The translations under genes were made by a program, and so were the position numbers. From assembly GCA_022819605.1 (NCBI GenBank), contig JAJEGW010000198.1, positions 1 through 64,000 on the forward strand: a DNA stretch of 64,000 nucleotides, in the 5' to 3' direction. This document shows, piece by piece, positions 16,534-27,125 of the stretch. The notes beneath the pieces were generated by a model. It saw nothing but the letters and a program-made list of their open reading frames with translations. It was not told the DNA's origin and did not search any database. The DNA comes from Silicimonas sp. GTDB lineage: Bacteria; Pseudomonadota; Alphaproteobacteria; Rhodobacterales; Rhodobacteraceae. Within the stretch, counting starts at the first letter, position 1. Each line of letters starts with the position of its first letter.

Positions 16534-18045
16534 ATGCTTGACCTGACCTACGACTCTCCGGACCCCAAGGTCATTGCCGGAGATACCGGACCCTGGGAAA
16601 TCGTGATCGGACTTGAGGTCCATGCACAGGTAGCGTCGACCTCGAAGCTCTTTTCCGGCGCCTCGACCAAATTCGGAGCTGAACCGAACTCAAACGTTTC
16701 ATTCGTCGACGCCGCAATGCCGGGCATGCTGCCAGTCATAAACGAGTTCTGCGTGGCCCAAGCGGTGCGTACCGGCCTCGGCCTCAACGCCAAGATCAAC
16801 CTCGTGAGCGCCTTCGACCGCAAGAACTACTTCTATCCTGACCTGCCCCAAGGGTACCAGATCAGCCAGCTCTACCATCCGATCGTCGGGGAGGGAGAAG
16901 TGCTTGTCGATCTCGCACCGGGGATTGCCCGAAAGGTACGCATCGAGCGCATTCACCTCGAACAGGATGCCGGGAAGTCCATTCACGACATGGATCCGGA
17001 GTCTTCCTTCGTGGATCTCAACCGGACCGGCGTAGCTTTGATGGAAATCGTATCAAGACCGGATGTGCGCGGCCCCGAGGAGGCCGCCGCCTATGTCGGA
17101 AAGCTGCGCCAGATCCTGCGCTACCTCGGCACCTGTGACGGCAACATGCAGAACGGCAATCTCCGCGCTGACGTCAACATCAGCGTATGCCGCCCTGGCG
17201 ACCATGAAACCTACCTGGAGTCCGGGGATCACGATGTCCTTGGCACACGGTGCGAAATCAAGAACATGAATTCGATGCGCTTCATTCAGCAGGCAATCGA
17301 GTTCGAGGCCCGTCGCCAGATTCGAATCCTGGAAGGCGGCGGCAGCGTCGAGCAGGAAACGCGACTCTATGATCCCGACAAGGGCGAAACAAGATCCATG
17401 CGCTCGAAGGAAGAGGCCCATGACTACCGTTACTTCCCCTGCCCCGATCTCCTGCCACTTGAGATCGAACAGTCTTGGGTCGACAGCATCAGGGAAACGC
17501 TGCCCGAACTTCCCGACACAAAGAAGGCTCGTTTCATCGCTGATTACGGCATGACCGAATACGATGCTGGCGTCCTGACGGCGGACGTGGATTCCGCCAC
17601 TTATTTTGAGGAAGTGGCCAAGGGTCGCGACGGAAAGTCGGCGGCAAACTGGGTGATCAACGAGCTCTTCGGCCGCCTCAAGAAGCACGATCTCGAAATA
17701 TTCGACAGCCCGGTCTCGGCGGCACAGCTCGGAGCCATTCTCGACCTGATCGGTAAGGGAGACATATCGGGGAAGATTGCAAAGGAACTCTTCGACATCG
17801 TATGGTCAGATGGCGGAGATCCGGCTGAAGTCGTGGAATCCCGCGGCATGAAGCAGGTTACCGATATCGGGGCAATCGAAGAGGCCGTGAACAATGTCAT
17901 TGCAGACAATCCCGACCAGGTTGAAAAGGCCAGGTACAACCCCAAGCTTGCTGGCTGGTTTGTCGGACAGGTCATGAAGGCTACGGGTGGCAAGGCGAAT
18001 CCAAAGGCGGTGAACGAACTGGTCACGAAGAAGCTCGGACTGTAG
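16534..18045 (+). CDS. gatB: Aspartyl/glutamyl-tRNA amidotransferase subunit B
   Basis: The protein has 503 residues. GatB activates the side chain of misacylated Asp-tRNA(Asn) or Glu-tRNA(Gln) and receives ammonia from GatA. Family landmarks are in order: [13 protein letters not shown] near the N-terminus, the zinc/kinase core with [38 protein letters not shown], and [15 protein letters not shown]. The C-terminal YqeY-like tail ends [14 protein letters not shown]. gatA and gatC are not in the window, so the complex is encoded at more than one locus. Confidence 0.96.
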   Translation: MLDLTYDSPDPKVIAGDTGPWEIVIGLEVHAQVASTSKLFSGASTKFGAEPNSNVSFVDAAMPGMLPVINEFCVAQAVRTGLGLNAKINLVSAFDRKNYFYPDLPQGYQISQLYHPIVGEGEVLVDLAPGIARKVRIERIHLEQDAGKSIHDMDPESSFVDLNRTGVALMEIVSRPDVRGPEEAAAYVGKLRQILRYLGTCDGNMQNGNLRADVNISVCRPGDHETYLESGDHDVLGTRCEIKNMNSMRFIQQAIEFEARRQIRILEGGGSVEQETRLYDPDKGETRSMRSKEEAHDYRYFPCPDLLPLEIEQSWVDSIRETLPELPDTKKARFIADYGMTEYDAGVLTADVDSATYFEEVAKGRDGKSAANWVINELFGRLKKHDLEIFDSPVSAAQLGAILDLIGKGDISGKIAKELFDIVWSDGGDPAEVVESRGMKQVTDIGAIEEAVNNVIADNPDQVEKARYNPKLAGWFVGQVMKATGGKANPKAVNELVTKKLGL

Positions 18046-18102
18046 CGCGCTGGCGGGAGTCGGATCGCACGGCACCACGCCAAGCAGTCCCCAATGCCCT
18101 GC

Positions 18103-18369
18103 CTAATCCTCGATTTTGAGCGCGAGTGCGTGAATGCGGCCGATCAAGTCAGGTCCCAAGGCCTCGTGAACAGCGCGATGCCGCGCAATCCGGCTTTGCC
18201 CCTTGAACGCATCTGACGCGATCCGAACCCTGAAATGGCTCTGCCCGCCCTCCTGGTAACCAGCATGGCCGCGATGGCTTTCGCTTTCGTCCATGACCTC
18301 TAGCGCGCGCGGCGCGAATGCAACTGCAAGCTTTTGGCGAATTTCGTCCTCAACACGCATTTTTGACAT
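18103..18369 (-). CDS. bolA: BolA family protein
   Basis: The protein has 88 residues, starting at ATG 18369 with GAGG just upstream; a second ATG at 18360 is possible. Key BolA features are present: DESESHRGHAGYQEGGQSHF with the conserved HxGH-type histidine segment, then FRVRIASDAFKGQSRIARHRAVHEAL, the class II/BolA fold. BolA proteins work with monothiol glutaredoxins in iron-sulfur cluster handling. It is divergent from the DnaJ-like gene, with about 65 bases between them, a conserved pairing in Rhodobacterales. Confidence 0.92.
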   Translation of the reverse strand: MSKMRVEDEIRQKLAVAFAPRALEVMDESESHRGHAGYQEGGQSHFRVRIASDAFKGQSRIARHRAVHEALGPDLIGRIHALALKIED

Positions 18370-18435
18370 TTGCCTCTTCAATCTGCTGGCCAAGAAGTTA
18401 AACTCTCCGGTCCGAGTCGGAAAGGCAGACGGCGC

Positions 18436-19068
18436 ATGGCCAAGGATCCGTTTGGATTTGATCTCAGCGTGTCTACGGACAAGAAGAAGCGTTCGCGGAC
18501 GCGACGCGGCATGTCGGGCGCATTTGAGACGTCGACCCGACAGTGCCAGCACGCCGGATGCACGAACACGGGGCAGTATCGCGCGCCCAAGTCCCCGGAT
18601 GATCTCGACGAGTTCTACTGGTTCTGCAAGGAGCATGTGCGGGAATACAACCTGAAGTGGAATTTCTTTCACGGGCACACCGAGGAAGAGCTGGCCCAGC
18701 AGATTGACAGGGATCGGGTCTGGGAGCGCGAAACCAAGCCGTTCGGCAAGGATGGCGAGGAGGCCCGCGCGTGGTCGCGGCTCGGGGTTGACGACCCGCA
18801 TCAGATCCTGGGCGAAAACGCCACGCAGAACCCCGGGAAATCGATCACGGGATCACGAAGGCTCCTCCCGACAGAGCGGCGCGCACTGGATATCCTCGAT
18901 GCGAAGGATCATTGGACCAAGGCCGAAATTCGCAAATCTTACAAGGCATTGATAAAGATTCTTCATCCTGACATGAACGGCGGCGACCGAGGCCACGAAG
19001 AGCAGCTCTCGGAGGTCGTCTGGGCTTGGGACCAGATCAAGGACAGCAGGAACTTCCAGGGCAAGTAG
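18436..19068 (+). CDS. J-domain (DnaJ-like) protein
   Basis: The protein has 210 residues from ATG 18436. The C-terminal 65 residues form a J domain: [37 protein letters not shown], with the HPD signature that stimulates DnaK. The N-terminal part has a cysteine pair ([26 protein letters not shown]) that could hold zinc. There is no G/F-rich or DnaJ zinc-finger region, so it is a specialised co-chaperone, not DnaJ itself. In this gene order it stands directly before cobS. Confidence 0.85.
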   Translation: MAKDPFGFDLSVSTDKKKRSRTRRGMSGAFETSTRQCQHAGCTNTGQYRAPKSPDDLDEFYWFCKEHVREYNLKWNFFHGHTEEELAQQIDRDRVWERETKPFGKDGEEARAWSRLGVDDPHQILGENATQNPGKSITGSRRLLPTERRALDILDAKDHWTKAEIRKSYKALIKILHPDMNGGDRGHEEQLSEVVWAWDQIKDSRNFQGK

Positions 19069-19246
19069 GCGATCCGGCGGTATCCGGCGCGGTGCCAGCC
19101 GCACGCGCTTGGGCCAGGGAACAGCTTGCTGCCACATCACTTCCTGGACGTGCTTCGCGACAGCAGGGTTTTCCTTGCACCTGTCACCGGAATGGGGCAC
19201 GTCAGGGTTCGACCAAGTCTCACCCCGCAAGCAAAAGAGAAGCGCC

Positions 19247-20233
19247 ATGGATTATCGCCTGTTGGACGCGGATGCCAAGCCGACCGAAGAAATCGACGTC
19301 CGAGAGGCCTTCGGCATCGACTCTGACATGAAGGTAAGGGGGTTTGCCGAGCCGAGCGACCGCGTTCCCGTTCTTGATCCGACCTACAAGTTCGACCCGG
19401 ACACGACTCTCGCGATCCTGGCCGGCTTCCAGTACAATCGGCGCGTCATCATTCAAGGCTATCACGGCACCGGAAAATCCACCCATATCGAGCAGGTGGC
19501 GACCCGGCTCAACTGGTCCTGCATCCGTGTCAATCTCGACAGCCACATCAGCCGGATCGATCTCATCGGAAAGGACGCGATCAAGATCCGGGACGGCGTG
19601 CAGGTCACCCAGTTTCAGGAGGGAATCCTGCCTTGGGCGCTGCGCAACCCTACGGCCATCGTCTTCGACGAATACGACGCGGGCCGCGCGGACGTCATGT
19701 TCGTGATTCAGCGGGTCCTGGAATCAGACGGCAAGCTCACGCTTCTCGACCAGAACGAAATCATTACGCCACACCCGTCTTTCAGGCTGTTCGCGACCGC
19801 GAACACCGTGGGGCTCGGCGACACGACCGGGCTCTATCACGGCGTCCAGCAGATCAACCAGGCGCAGATGGACCGCTGGTCGCTGGTCGTCACGCTGAAC
19901 TACCTGAGTCATGACGCCGAAACCGCGATCGTGCTCTCGAAGGCTCCGCACTACAACAACGCGAAGGGCCGCAAGACGATTGGCCAGATGGTTACCGTCG
20001 CTGACCTGACGAGAACGGCATTCATGAACGGAGATCTGTCGACCGTCATGAGCCCGCGGACCGTGATCAACTGGGCACTCAACGCCGAGATTTTCCGCCA
20101 TGTCGGCTATGCATTCCGCCTGACTTTCCTAAACAAGTGCGATGAGCTGGAGCGCCAGACCGTCGCGGAATTCTACCAGCGCTGCTTTGACGAAGAACTG
20201 CCGGAAAGCGCTGCAAGCGTGGCGGTCCCGTGA
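19247..20233 (+). CDS. cobS: Aerobic cobaltochelatase subunit CobS
   Basis: The protein has 328 residues from ATG 19247. It is an AAA+ (MoxR-like) ATPase with Walker [10 protein letters not shown] at about residue 80, Walker [11 protein letters not shown] at about 145, and sensor [14 protein letters not shown]. With CobT it forms the chaperone-like part of the CobNST chelatase, which inserts cobalt into hydrogenobyrinic diamide in the aerobic vitamin B12 pathway. It is followed by cobT after about 165 bases. cobN, the large subunit, is not in the window. Confidence 0.95.
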   Translation: MDYRLLDADAKPTEEIDVREAFGIDSDMKVRGFAEPSDRVPVLDPTYKFDPDTTLAILAGFQYNRRVIIQGYHGTGKSTHIEQVATRLNWSCIRVNLDSHISRIDLIGKDAIKIRDGVQVTQFQEGILPWALRNPTAIVFDEYDAGRADVMFVIQRVLESDGKLTLLDQNEIITPHPSFRLFATANTVGLGDTTGLYHGVQQINQAQMDRWSLVVTLNYLSHDAETAIVLSKAPHYNNAKGRKTIGQMVTVADLTRTAFMNGDLSTVMSPRTVINWALNAEIFRHVGYAFRLTFLNKCDELERQTVAEFYQRCFDEELPESAASVAVP

Positions 20234-20398
20234 TCCGGCGGTCAAGCGGCAATCCCATCGATCGCACCCCGTCACGGGAGCCAGGAGCAATGCCGGTCCC
20301 ACTACATGCCGGATTGCCGCCGGATCTGCCGCACTCGAACCTGAGCGCTTCGGGACCCGCAGAATGTCCCGACGCGACGTTTGGCAATTGACGCGCCC

Positions 20399-22300
20399 AT
20401 GACTCCCCCGCCTGACAGTCCGGCCGACCCGTTCAAGAAGGCCCTCGCCGAAGCGACCAAGACCCTGGCCGATGACCCGGAATTGGCCGTCAGCTATTCG
20501 GTCGATCCTCCGGGCATGTCGGCGGACGGAGTACGCTTGCCACAGGTCACACGCCGGATGACGCGGGATGAAGTCCTGCTCGCGCGCGGCACCGCTGACA
20601 GCTTTGCCATGCGGCGGAAGTACCACGACGAGGCATGTTTCGACCGCTATTCCCCGCAAGGTCAGATGGCACAGGACATCTACGAGGCCATGGAATGGGC
20701 CCGCTGCGAAGCGGTGGGAGCGCGCGACATGCCAGGCACGGCCGGAAACATTGACGCGCGCATAAATGATGACGCGACACGAAAGGGGTACGACGATCTG
20801 ACCGACTTGTCGGAGGCGCCGCTTGCCGCCGCCGCCGGCTACATGGTGCGCCAGCTTGCCAGCGGTCGCCCCCTGCCACCCGCAGCCGCAAACGTTCTGG
20901 ATCTGTGGCGTGACCAGTTGGAAGCGAAGGCGGGCACGACCCTCGAGAACCTTGAAGACACGCTGACCGATCAGGTGGCCTTTGCGCGATTCGCCCGGCA
21001 GGTCATCCGGGACCTCGGCTACGGCGACCAGTTGGGCAACGACCCCGATGCCGAGGACCCGGACGAGGACAACGAGGCCGCGGAAGACGCGCCGGAGGAC
21101 GAAGATGCAAATAGCGAGGACCAGAGTCAGCAAGAACAGGACGGCTCCGATGCCGCACCCGACGAGAGCCAGGAGCAGCGGGACGACCAGGCAGAGGCAC
21201 AAGTTTCCCTCGACGAGATGGCAGACGTGGAGCAAGGAGAGGACACCGAGCTTCCGCAAGGTGATGCCGAGATCGAGCCGCCTGCGCCACAACCGGTCAG
21301 CGATGCAGACCCCAACTACACGATCCACAGTTCCGAATTTGACGAAGAGATTGCTGCCGACGAACTTGCCGAGCCGGAAGAGCTGGAGCGTCTGCGCGCG
21401 CATCTCGACAACCAGCTTGAACCCTTGAAGGGGGCGGTTGCCCGGCTTGCCAACCGATTGCAGCGCCGCCTGCAGGCACAACAGACCCGCACGTGGACCT
21501 TTGATCTCGATGAGGGAATTCTCGATGCCGGGCGTCTGGCCCGCGTAGTCGTCAACCCGACCTTGCCCCTGGCCTACAAGCAGGAGAAGGACATGGAGTT
21601 CCGAGATACCGTCGTGACGCTCCTGCTCGACAACTCCGGATCAATGCGCGGCCGCCCGATTTCCATCGCCGCGATCTGCGCGGACGTTCTGGCCAGAACC
21701 CTGGAACGCTGCGCCGTGAAGGTCGAGATTCTGGGCTTCACGACACGCGCGTGGAAGGGCGGACAGTCACGGGAAACCTGGCTGCAGCAGGGGCGCCCGC
21801 AACTGCCCGGGCGGCTGAATGACATACGCCACATCATCTACAAGGCCGCCGACGCGCCGTGGCGGCATGCTCGAGAGAATCTTGGCTTGATGATGAAGGA
21901 AGGCCTGCTCAAGGAAAACATCGACGGCGAAGCGCTGGAATGGGCGCATCGACGGCTGATTGTCAGGCAGGAGGCGCGGCGCATCCTCATGGTCATCTCG
22001 GATGGCGCGCCGGTCGACGACTCCACCCTTTCGGTGAACCCGGCAAACTACCTGGAAAGGCATCTCCGCAACGTGATCACGATGATCGAACGGAGAAAGC
22101 AGGTCGAGCTTCTCGCCATCGGCATCGGCCACGACGTGACCCGATACTACGAGCGCGCGGTCACGATCACGGACGTAGAACAGCTTGCCGGCGCCATCAC
22201 CGAGCAGCTGGCGGCGCTCTTTGAAGCCGATCCGGTTCAGCGAAAGCGCATGGCCAGGCGAGGCGACAGCCGAAGAGGCGCAGCAAGGCATCCGGCCTGA
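20399..22300 (+). CDS. cobT: Aerobic cobaltochelatase subunit CobT
   Basis: The protein has 633 residues from ATG 20399; an upstream in-frame TTG at 20381 is less likely. The three expected parts are present: a helical N-terminal part, a very acidic low-complexity linker (about residues 210-310, rich in D, E and Q) and a C-terminal von Willebrand A domain with the metal site DNSGSMRG and later ISDGAPVDD. It acts with CobS as the AAA+/VWA pair of cobaltochelatase. Confidence 0.95.
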   Translation: MTPPPDSPADPFKKALAEATKTLADDPELAVSYSVDPPGMSADGVRLPQVTRRMTRDEVLLARGTADSFAMRRKYHDEACFDRYSPQGQMAQDIYEAMEWARCEAVGARDMPGTAGNIDARINDDATRKGYDDLTDLSEAPLAAAAGYMVRQLASGRPLPPAAANVLDLWRDQLEAKAGTTLENLEDTLTDQVAFARFARQVIRDLGYGDQLGNDPDAEDPDEDNEAAEDAPEDEDANSEDQSQQEQDGSDAAPDESQEQRDDQAEAQVSLDEMADVEQGEDTELPQGDAEIEPPAPQPVSDADPNYTIHSSEFDEEIAADELAEPEELERLRAHLDNQLEPLKGAVARLANRLQRRLQAQQTRTWTFDLDEGILDAGRLARVVVNPTLPLAYKQEKDMEFRDTVVTLLLDNSGSMRGRPISIAAICADVLARTLERCAVKVEILGFTTRAWKGGQSRETWLQQGRPQLPGRLNDIRHIIYKAADAPWRHARENLGLMMKEGLLKENIDGEALEWAHRRLIVRQEARRILMVISDGAPVDDSTLSVNPANYLERHLRNVITMIERRKQVELLAIGIGHDVTRYYERAVTITDVEQLAGAITEQLAALFEADPVQRKRMARRGDSRRGAARHPA

Positions 22301-22466
22301 ACGAATGCCGGGCACCTGCAAGGGATGCCGCAAAAGGGCCAACGCCCAGTCCTGCAATCATGACGAGCAATGTCCCGCAGTGCCTGCGCACTGGTCAGGT
22401 TGCGAACCCGTAGCCCTGCAGCCGTTCCGGCTTGCACCCGAGAATGGTTCCTGCTCTTTGGCGGCC

Positions 22467-24245
22467 ATGTTTCAGTCCTTCGACATCACCGCCAGCCCAG
22501 AACAGGGACCACCACGCATTGCAGCGCTGCGCGAAGCCATGGCGAGAGCAGGCGTCGACGCGTTTCTCGTGCCTCGGGCCGACCGATTCCAGGGTGAGTT
22601 CGTTGCACCCGCCGACGAGCGACTTGCATGGCTGACGGGATTCACCGGATCGGCCGGGCTCGCCGTCATCAGCCTGGACGCTGCCGCCATATTCGTCGAT
22701 GGACGCTATCGACTGCAGGTGCGCGACCAGGTCGCCGAGGAGATCGCGACCCTGGACCCAACTGAGATCAAGCCGGGCACCTGGCTGACCGAGAATGTCG
22801 ACCAGCTGGCGAAGGTAGGCTTCGACCCTTGGCTCCACACGGTAGACGGCATCAAGAGGCTCAAGGAGTCGATCGGAGATCATGCCGCTCTGCATCCCAC
22901 GTTCAATCTCGTTGACCGGATCTGGACGGACAGGCCGCCGCCGCCGGTCCAGACGGTCCGTGCTCATCCGCTCGAGCTTTCCGGCGAAAAGTCGTCATCG
23001 AAGCGCGATCGTCTGGCCCAGGAATTGAAGGATGCGGGACACTGCGCCGCGATTCTCACGTTGCCGGAAAGCATCTGCTGGCTTCTCAACATAAGGGGCG
23101 ACGGCATTCCGCGCAGTCCCGTCGTTCAGGCATTTGCGATACTTCACGACACGGGTCGCGTGAGCCTGTTCTCCTCGCCGAAGAAATTCGAGCATCTTGG
23201 TCCGGACCCGAACATTGACCTTGAGGACGAGGACGCCTTCGGGCGCGCCGTCGGGAACCTGGATGGGCCGGTACGGATCGATGGACAGACCGCACCTTGG
23301 AAGATTGCCGAAATCCTGGAAGACCGGGCGACATTCGACGTCGACCCGTGCAGCATTCCTAAGGCGAGCAAGAACGATGCCGAAATCAAGGGCATGCAGA
23401 ACGCGCATCTAAGAGATGGCGCGGCGATGGTCGAATTCCTGGCGTGGTTTGACGAGGAAGCCCCGATGGGCAAACTGTCGGAAATTTCCACGGCCAGGGC
23501 GCTTGAGGAATTCCGCGTGCGAGCCGGCGACCTTCTGGACATTTCCTTCGACACGATTTCGGGCTCCGGGCCCAATGCGGCGATCGTTCACTACCGAGTT
23601 TCAGAGCAGACGGACCGCAAGATCAGGCAAGGAGAGTTGTACCTGGTCGATTCGGGCGGCCAGTACATTGACGGAACCACCGACGTCACGCGCACGCTTG
23701 CCGTCGGGAGCCCATCGGACGTCCACCGCGACTGCTATACCCGCGTGCTCCAGGGACTGATCGCAATCTCCCTTGCCCGGTTCCCGAGCGGGCATGCCGG
23801 CCGGGACATCGACGCCCTCGCCCGCGCCGCGCTCTGGCGCAAGGGTCTCGACTACGATCATGGCACCGGGCATGGCGTCGGAGCTTGCCTGAACGTGCAT
23901 GAAGGACCTCAGCGGATTTCACCCGCAGGGACGACAAGCCTCCGGCCTGGCATGATCCTGTCGAACGAACCCGGCTGCTACCGGCCCGGTGAATTCGGCA
24001 TCCGCATCGAGAATCTGGTTGTGGTACGCAAGGACGGGAAGTCTCAGAACGAACGGGAGCGGCTTTGCTTCGAGACACTGACCTTCGTGCCGTTTGACCG
24101 CCGCCTGATCGACACCAAGCTGCTGGGTCCTTGGGAACGGGACTGGATTGACGAATACCACGCCGAAGTAAAAAGAAAGCTTTCCGGCCTGCTTTCCGCA
24201 TCTGCCGGAGAGTGGCTCGATGTGGCCACAAGACCCCTTGATTGA
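22467..24245 (+). CDS. pepP: Xaa-Pro aminopeptidase (M24B family)
   Basis: The protein has 592 residues from ATG 22467. The long form has three parts: two creatinase-like N-terminal domains (ALREAMARAGVDAFLVPRAD, ...WLTGFTGSAGLAVI) and a C-terminal pita-bread catalytic domain with metal ligands in LVDSGGQYIDGTTDVTRT, GTGHGVGACLNVHEGPQ and ILSNEPGCYRPGEFGIRIENL. It removes N-terminal residues before proline. The size matches the 590-610 residue subfamily, not the 440-residue E. coli PepP, so the symbol is approximate. Confidence 0.92.
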   Translation: MFQSFDITASPEQGPPRIAALREAMARAGVDAFLVPRADRFQGEFVAPADERLAWLTGFTGSAGLAVISLDAAAIFVDGRYRLQVRDQVAEEIATLDPTEIKPGTWLTENVDQLAKVGFDPWLHTVDGIKRLKESIGDHAALHPTFNLVDRIWTDRPPPPVQTVRAHPLELSGEKSSSKRDRLAQELKDAGHCAAILTLPESICWLLNIRGDGIPRSPVVQAFAILHDTGRVSLFSSPKKFEHLGPDPNIDLEDEDAFGRAVGNLDGPVRIDGQTAPWKIAEILEDRATFDVDPCSIPKASKNDAEIKGMQNAHLRDGAAMVEFLAWFDEEAPMGKLSEISTARALEEFRVRAGDLLDISFDTISGSGPNAAIVHYRVSEQTDRKIRQGELYLVDSGGQYIDGTTDVTRTLAVGSPSDVHRDCYTRVLQGLIAISLARFPSGHAGRDIDALARAALWRKGLDYDHGTGHGVGACLNVHEGPQRISPAGTTSLRPGMILSNEPGCYRPGEFGIRIENLVVVRKDGKSQNERERLCFETLTFVPFDRRLIDTKLLGPWERDWIDEYHAEVKRKLSGLLSASAGEWLDVATRPLD

Positions 24246-24298
24246 AGTGAATCTGACACGTTTGGCCCACTAGGATGGGCCCATAGAGGAGCATGGCG

Positions 24299-24643
24299 AT
24301 GGCAAGAGACATCGAAGTCCGGCCTGCGACGGGCACGTGGATCGTGCGCGCTGGGGGCGCAGTCCTCGGCGAGAGCAGCTCGGCACTGGAACTGATCGAG
24401 GGCGACCGTGCGCCTGTCATCTACTTCCCGCGCATGGAGGTCGCGATGGAATTCCTTGACCAATCCTGCAAAGTCACGTCCTGCCCCTGGAAGGGCGACG
24501 CGACTCACTATTCCATCATCACGACCTTCACGACACTGAGAGACGTGGCTTGGTCCTACCGAGCGCCGCATGACTCGGCATCCGACATCAAGGATCACAT
24601 CGCCTTCTATCCGCACGACGAGATCGCGATCGAACGTCTTTGA
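24299..24643 (+). CDS. DUF427 family protein
   Basis: The protein has 114 residues. The ATG at 24299 lies 7 bases after GAGGAG and is preferred to the ATG at 24293, which lies 1 base after it. The motifs IYFPRMEVAMEFL, TSCPWKGDATHYSI, WSYRAPHDSASDIKDHIAFYP match the DUF427 family, a beta-rich fold of unknown function. It is cytoplasmic. The neighbouring peptidase gives no clear functional hint. Confidence 0.88.
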   Translation: MARDIEVRPATGTWIVRAGGAVLGESSSALELIEGDRAPVIYFPRMEVAMEFLDQSCKVTSCPWKGDATHYSIITTFTTLRDVAWSYRAPHDSASDIKDHIAFYPHDEIAIERL

Positions 24644-24677
24644 AGGCCTTCACTGCCTTGCCCGTGACCGAATGATC

Positions 24678-25817
24678 TCATTGGAGAGGGTCAGAACTCG
24701 TTAGATCAGAGGAGATGCGCCGCAGGTCTGACAAACCCGGCCATGGTGCATCTGCCTTGGCGTGTGAAATGCCGATCAAGGCTGCCGGATGGGAAGTTGC
24801 GGCTTGCAGCGCGGCCTCTAGGGAAACGCCGACATTTTCGACCATGAACTTGATTGCGGAAGTCAAGTCGAGATCGGCTCCGGCAAGTGTCCCGTCTTGA
24901 AGTGTCAGGACGCCCGCTCGACGCTGAATTGAACGTCCGCCCAATTCGAACTCGGTGAGATCGGTCCCGGCGACGGCCATTGCATCGCTTACGAGAAATA
25001 TTCGACCGGGTCCCTCCTTTGCCGCCCACGCCGTGCGAATTGTCTCCGGATGAACATGCACGGCATCGGCGATCAGACCTGCCGACACGCGGCCGTTCGC
25101 CAGCGCCGCACCCACCAATCCCGGCTCGCGATTGCCGAGTTGGCTCATGGCATTGAAGAGGTGGGTGACGCAGCGTGCCCCGGCGGCGAAGTATCGCATG
25201 CAGACTTCAAGGCTCGCATCACTGTGGCCAAGTGAGACCAGCACTCCGGCGCGGGCAAGTGCTGATACTTGTTCCTCCGTCACGCTCTCTGGTGCAACGG
25301 TGACCTTGAGAACCGGCAGCAGCGTCGATGCGGCGATCAGCGTTTCCAGGTCCTTTTGTTCCATCGGACGGATGAATGCCGGATCGTGCGCGCCCTTACG
25401 GGCGATCGAGAGGTGCGGGCCTTCCAGATGAAGCCCCGCAATTCCCGGCACGCCCTCCTGTACAGCCTTGATCGTGGCTTCGACCGTCGCGCGAGTCTTT
25501 TCGTCCGAGTCAGATATGAGCGTCGGCAACAGGAAGGAGGCGCCAAGGCCGCGATGCGCCATGGCTATCCGGCGGAGGGCGTCGACCGACGGATCATCGT
25601 TAAACATGACGCCGCCGCCGCCGTTGACCTGGAGATCCACATAGCCCGGCGTCAGGAAGTCGCCAGACAGATCGACCACTTCGCCGTCCTTTGGAACTTC
25701 TGCTTCCGGTCCAAATTCTCTGGCATGGCCGTCTACGAAACGGATGGCATGTCCAGCCCACAGTCTTTTTCCGTCGAAAATGCGTCCGTTCCGGAATGTC
25801 ACGACGTGCTGCGTCAT
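24678..25817 (-). CDS. nagA: N-acetylglucosamine-6-phosphate deacetylase
   Basis: The protein has 379 residues. It belongs to the amidohydrolase superfamily with the NagA blocks: GYVDLQVNGGGGVMFND, GLHLEGPHLS (metal-binding glutamate in LEGP), VSLGHSDAS, THLFNAMSQL and LVSDAMAVAG. It removes acetate from GlcNAc-6-phosphate, giving GlcN-6-phosphate for the deaminase. Its start overlaps the stop of the SIS-domain gene (ATGA). It is the last gene of the amino-sugar operon nagK-gntR-SIS-nagA. Confidence 0.93.
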   Translation of the reverse strand: MTQHVVTFRNGRIFDGKRLWAGHAIRFVDGHAREFGPEAEVPKDGEVVDLSGDFLTPGYVDLQVNGGGGVMFNDDPSVDALRRIAMAHRGLGASFLLPTLISDSDEKTRATVEATIKAVQEGVPGIAGLHLEGPHLSIARKGAHDPAFIRPMEQKDLETLIAASTLLPVLKVTVAPESVTEEQVSALARAGVLVSLGHSDASLEVCMRYFAAGARCVTHLFNAMSQLGNREPGLVGAALANGRVSAGLIADAVHVHPETIRTAWAAKEGPGRIFLVSDAMAVAGTDLTEFELGGRSIQRRAGVLTLQDGTLAGADLDLTSAIKFMVENVGVSLEAALQAATSHPAALIGISHAKADAPWPGLSDLRRISSDLTSSDPLQ

Positions 25818-26359
25818 GTTGTATCGGCCACTTTGTTGAGATGCCGCGGCGCATCCGGATCGGTCAGCCAGGGACCCGCAACCAGCGAAGTCACAAAGGT
25901 CTTCGTTGCGGCAACGCTCAATGCAGGTCCTGCGTGAATTGGAAGAGTGCAGTCAACGACGTCCGCGAAGCCGGGCGCCGGGTCGCTGGTCATGCCGATC
26001 GTCAAAGCACCGCTCGCACGAAGCGCCGTGGTCATCTGCAAGATGTCAGGGCTTTGGCCCGATTGAGAGATCGATATGCACATGGCTCCGTTGGCGTCCG
26101 GCTCGACGCCGTATTGAGGCGCGACCGACGGGCCTCCCGATGCCATTGGGCGTTTCAGGACCAGTTCGCCAGCATATTTTAGGCAGGTGCAGGCATGGTC
26201 GGACGACCCGCGCGCGAAAGAGAGAAGGAACGATGGATTCACTTCACGCGCCCGTGCCACAGTCGAGGCAATGGCGTTTCCGCCACTGTTCAAGAGGCGC
26301 TCAACGGCGGCGGGAATTTCGGAGAATTCTCGACGCATTTTCGTGATGTCGGCTTTCAT
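25814..26359 (-). pseudogene. Glucosamine-6-phosphate deaminase-like SIS protein, internally deleted
   Basis: 181 residues from the ATG at 26359. Residues 1-145 form one SIS domain of the NagB-II/AgaS type (FARGSSDHACTCLKYAGELV, ISISQSGQSPDILQ, SVAATKTFVTSLVA). Full-length relatives have about 340 residues and a second SIS domain. Here VTSLVAG is joined directly to WLTDPDAPRHLNKVADTT, which resembles the natural C-terminal tail of such proteins. An in-frame internal deletion of about 150 codons is the simplest reading. The frame and the ATGA overlap with nagA are kept, so the polar effect on nagA is avoided. Enzyme activity is doubtful because both domains usually build the active site. Confidence 0.7.
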
Positions 26360-26375
26360 CTTTGAACCCGCCTGA

Positions 26376-27125
26376 TCACAGCCGCAGTTCCGCGACGAAG
26401 TCGTATGCATCGCCGCGATAAAGGGACCGAGTGAGTTCGGCGACTCGCCCGCTCTTCAGGAAAGACGTGCGTTCGATGCTCAATATGGCGGAACCTTCGG
26501 CGACGCCAAGAAGATCCGCTTCACGCGACTCCAGGTTTTTGGCGGAGATCTTCTGAATCGCGCTTGTCGGGCGATGCCCCAAACGCTCTAGCACAAGATA
26601 AAGAGAAGTCGTCACTTCAAGCGGATTGGGCAATATGTCCAGAGGCAGCGCTGCGCGTTCCAACGCCATTGGGCGTCCACCCGCTTCGCGAATGCGGCAA
26701 ATGCGGGCAACTTGATCCCCTTCCCTCAGGCTCAACGCGGCCACTTCGTCACGCGTCGGCAGAAAAACGCCTCTTTCGAGCCAACGGGACGTTGTGTCGA
26801 GCCCTCGTCTTCCCATGTCTTCGGTGAATGACGTCAGATGTGAGAGGGATTGTTCCATTCGCGCCATTGGCTTGCGAATGAACGATCCTGAACCTTGCCG
26901 TTGCTCGATCAATCCCTCACGCACGAGTTCCTGTATCGCCTTGCGAACGGTGACGCGGGACAGGCAAGTGATTTCGGCAATCTCGCGTTCCGGCGGAAGC
27001 GAGGAGTTGTGAGGCAGGACGCCAGTCTCGATGCCCAGTTCCAAACGTCGGCGGAGTTGCACGTATCGCGGGCCGCCAGTTTTGCCGAGCCAGCCTTCGG
27101 GCTGGAGAAAGTCGACGGCGTTCAT
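26376..27125 (-). CDS. nagR: GntR/HutC-type transcriptional regulator of amino-sugar genes
   Basis: The protein has 249 residues. Its N-terminal winged helix reads LELGIETGVLPHNSSLPPEREIAEITCLSRVTVRKAIQELVREGLIEQRQGSGSFI, the classic GntR pattern; the C-terminal UTRA domain (about 85-245) binds the effector. HutC-subfamily regulators next to nagA usually sense GlcNAc-6-P or GlcN-6-P. It lies second in the operon: its ATG overlaps the nagK stop (ATGA). It probably acts on the site at 28001-28022. Confidence 0.85.
   Translation of the reverse strand: MNAVDFLQPEGWLGKTGGPRYVQLRRRLELGIETGVLPHNSSLPPEREIAEITCLSRVTVRKAIQELVREGLIEQRQGSGSFIRKPMARMEQSLSHLTSFTEDMGRRGLDTTSRWLERGVFLPTRDEVAALSLREGDQVARICRIREAGGRPMALERAALPLDILPNPLEVTTSLYLVLERLGHRPTSAIQKISAKNLESREADLLGVAEGSAILSIERTSFLKSGRVAELTRSLYRGDAYDFVAELRL

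Noticed and set aside
20129..21481. Open minus-strand frame of 450 codons opposite cobT and the end of cobS
   Set aside because: The composition is that of an antisense shadow; CobS and CobT motifs on the plus strand are unambiguous.
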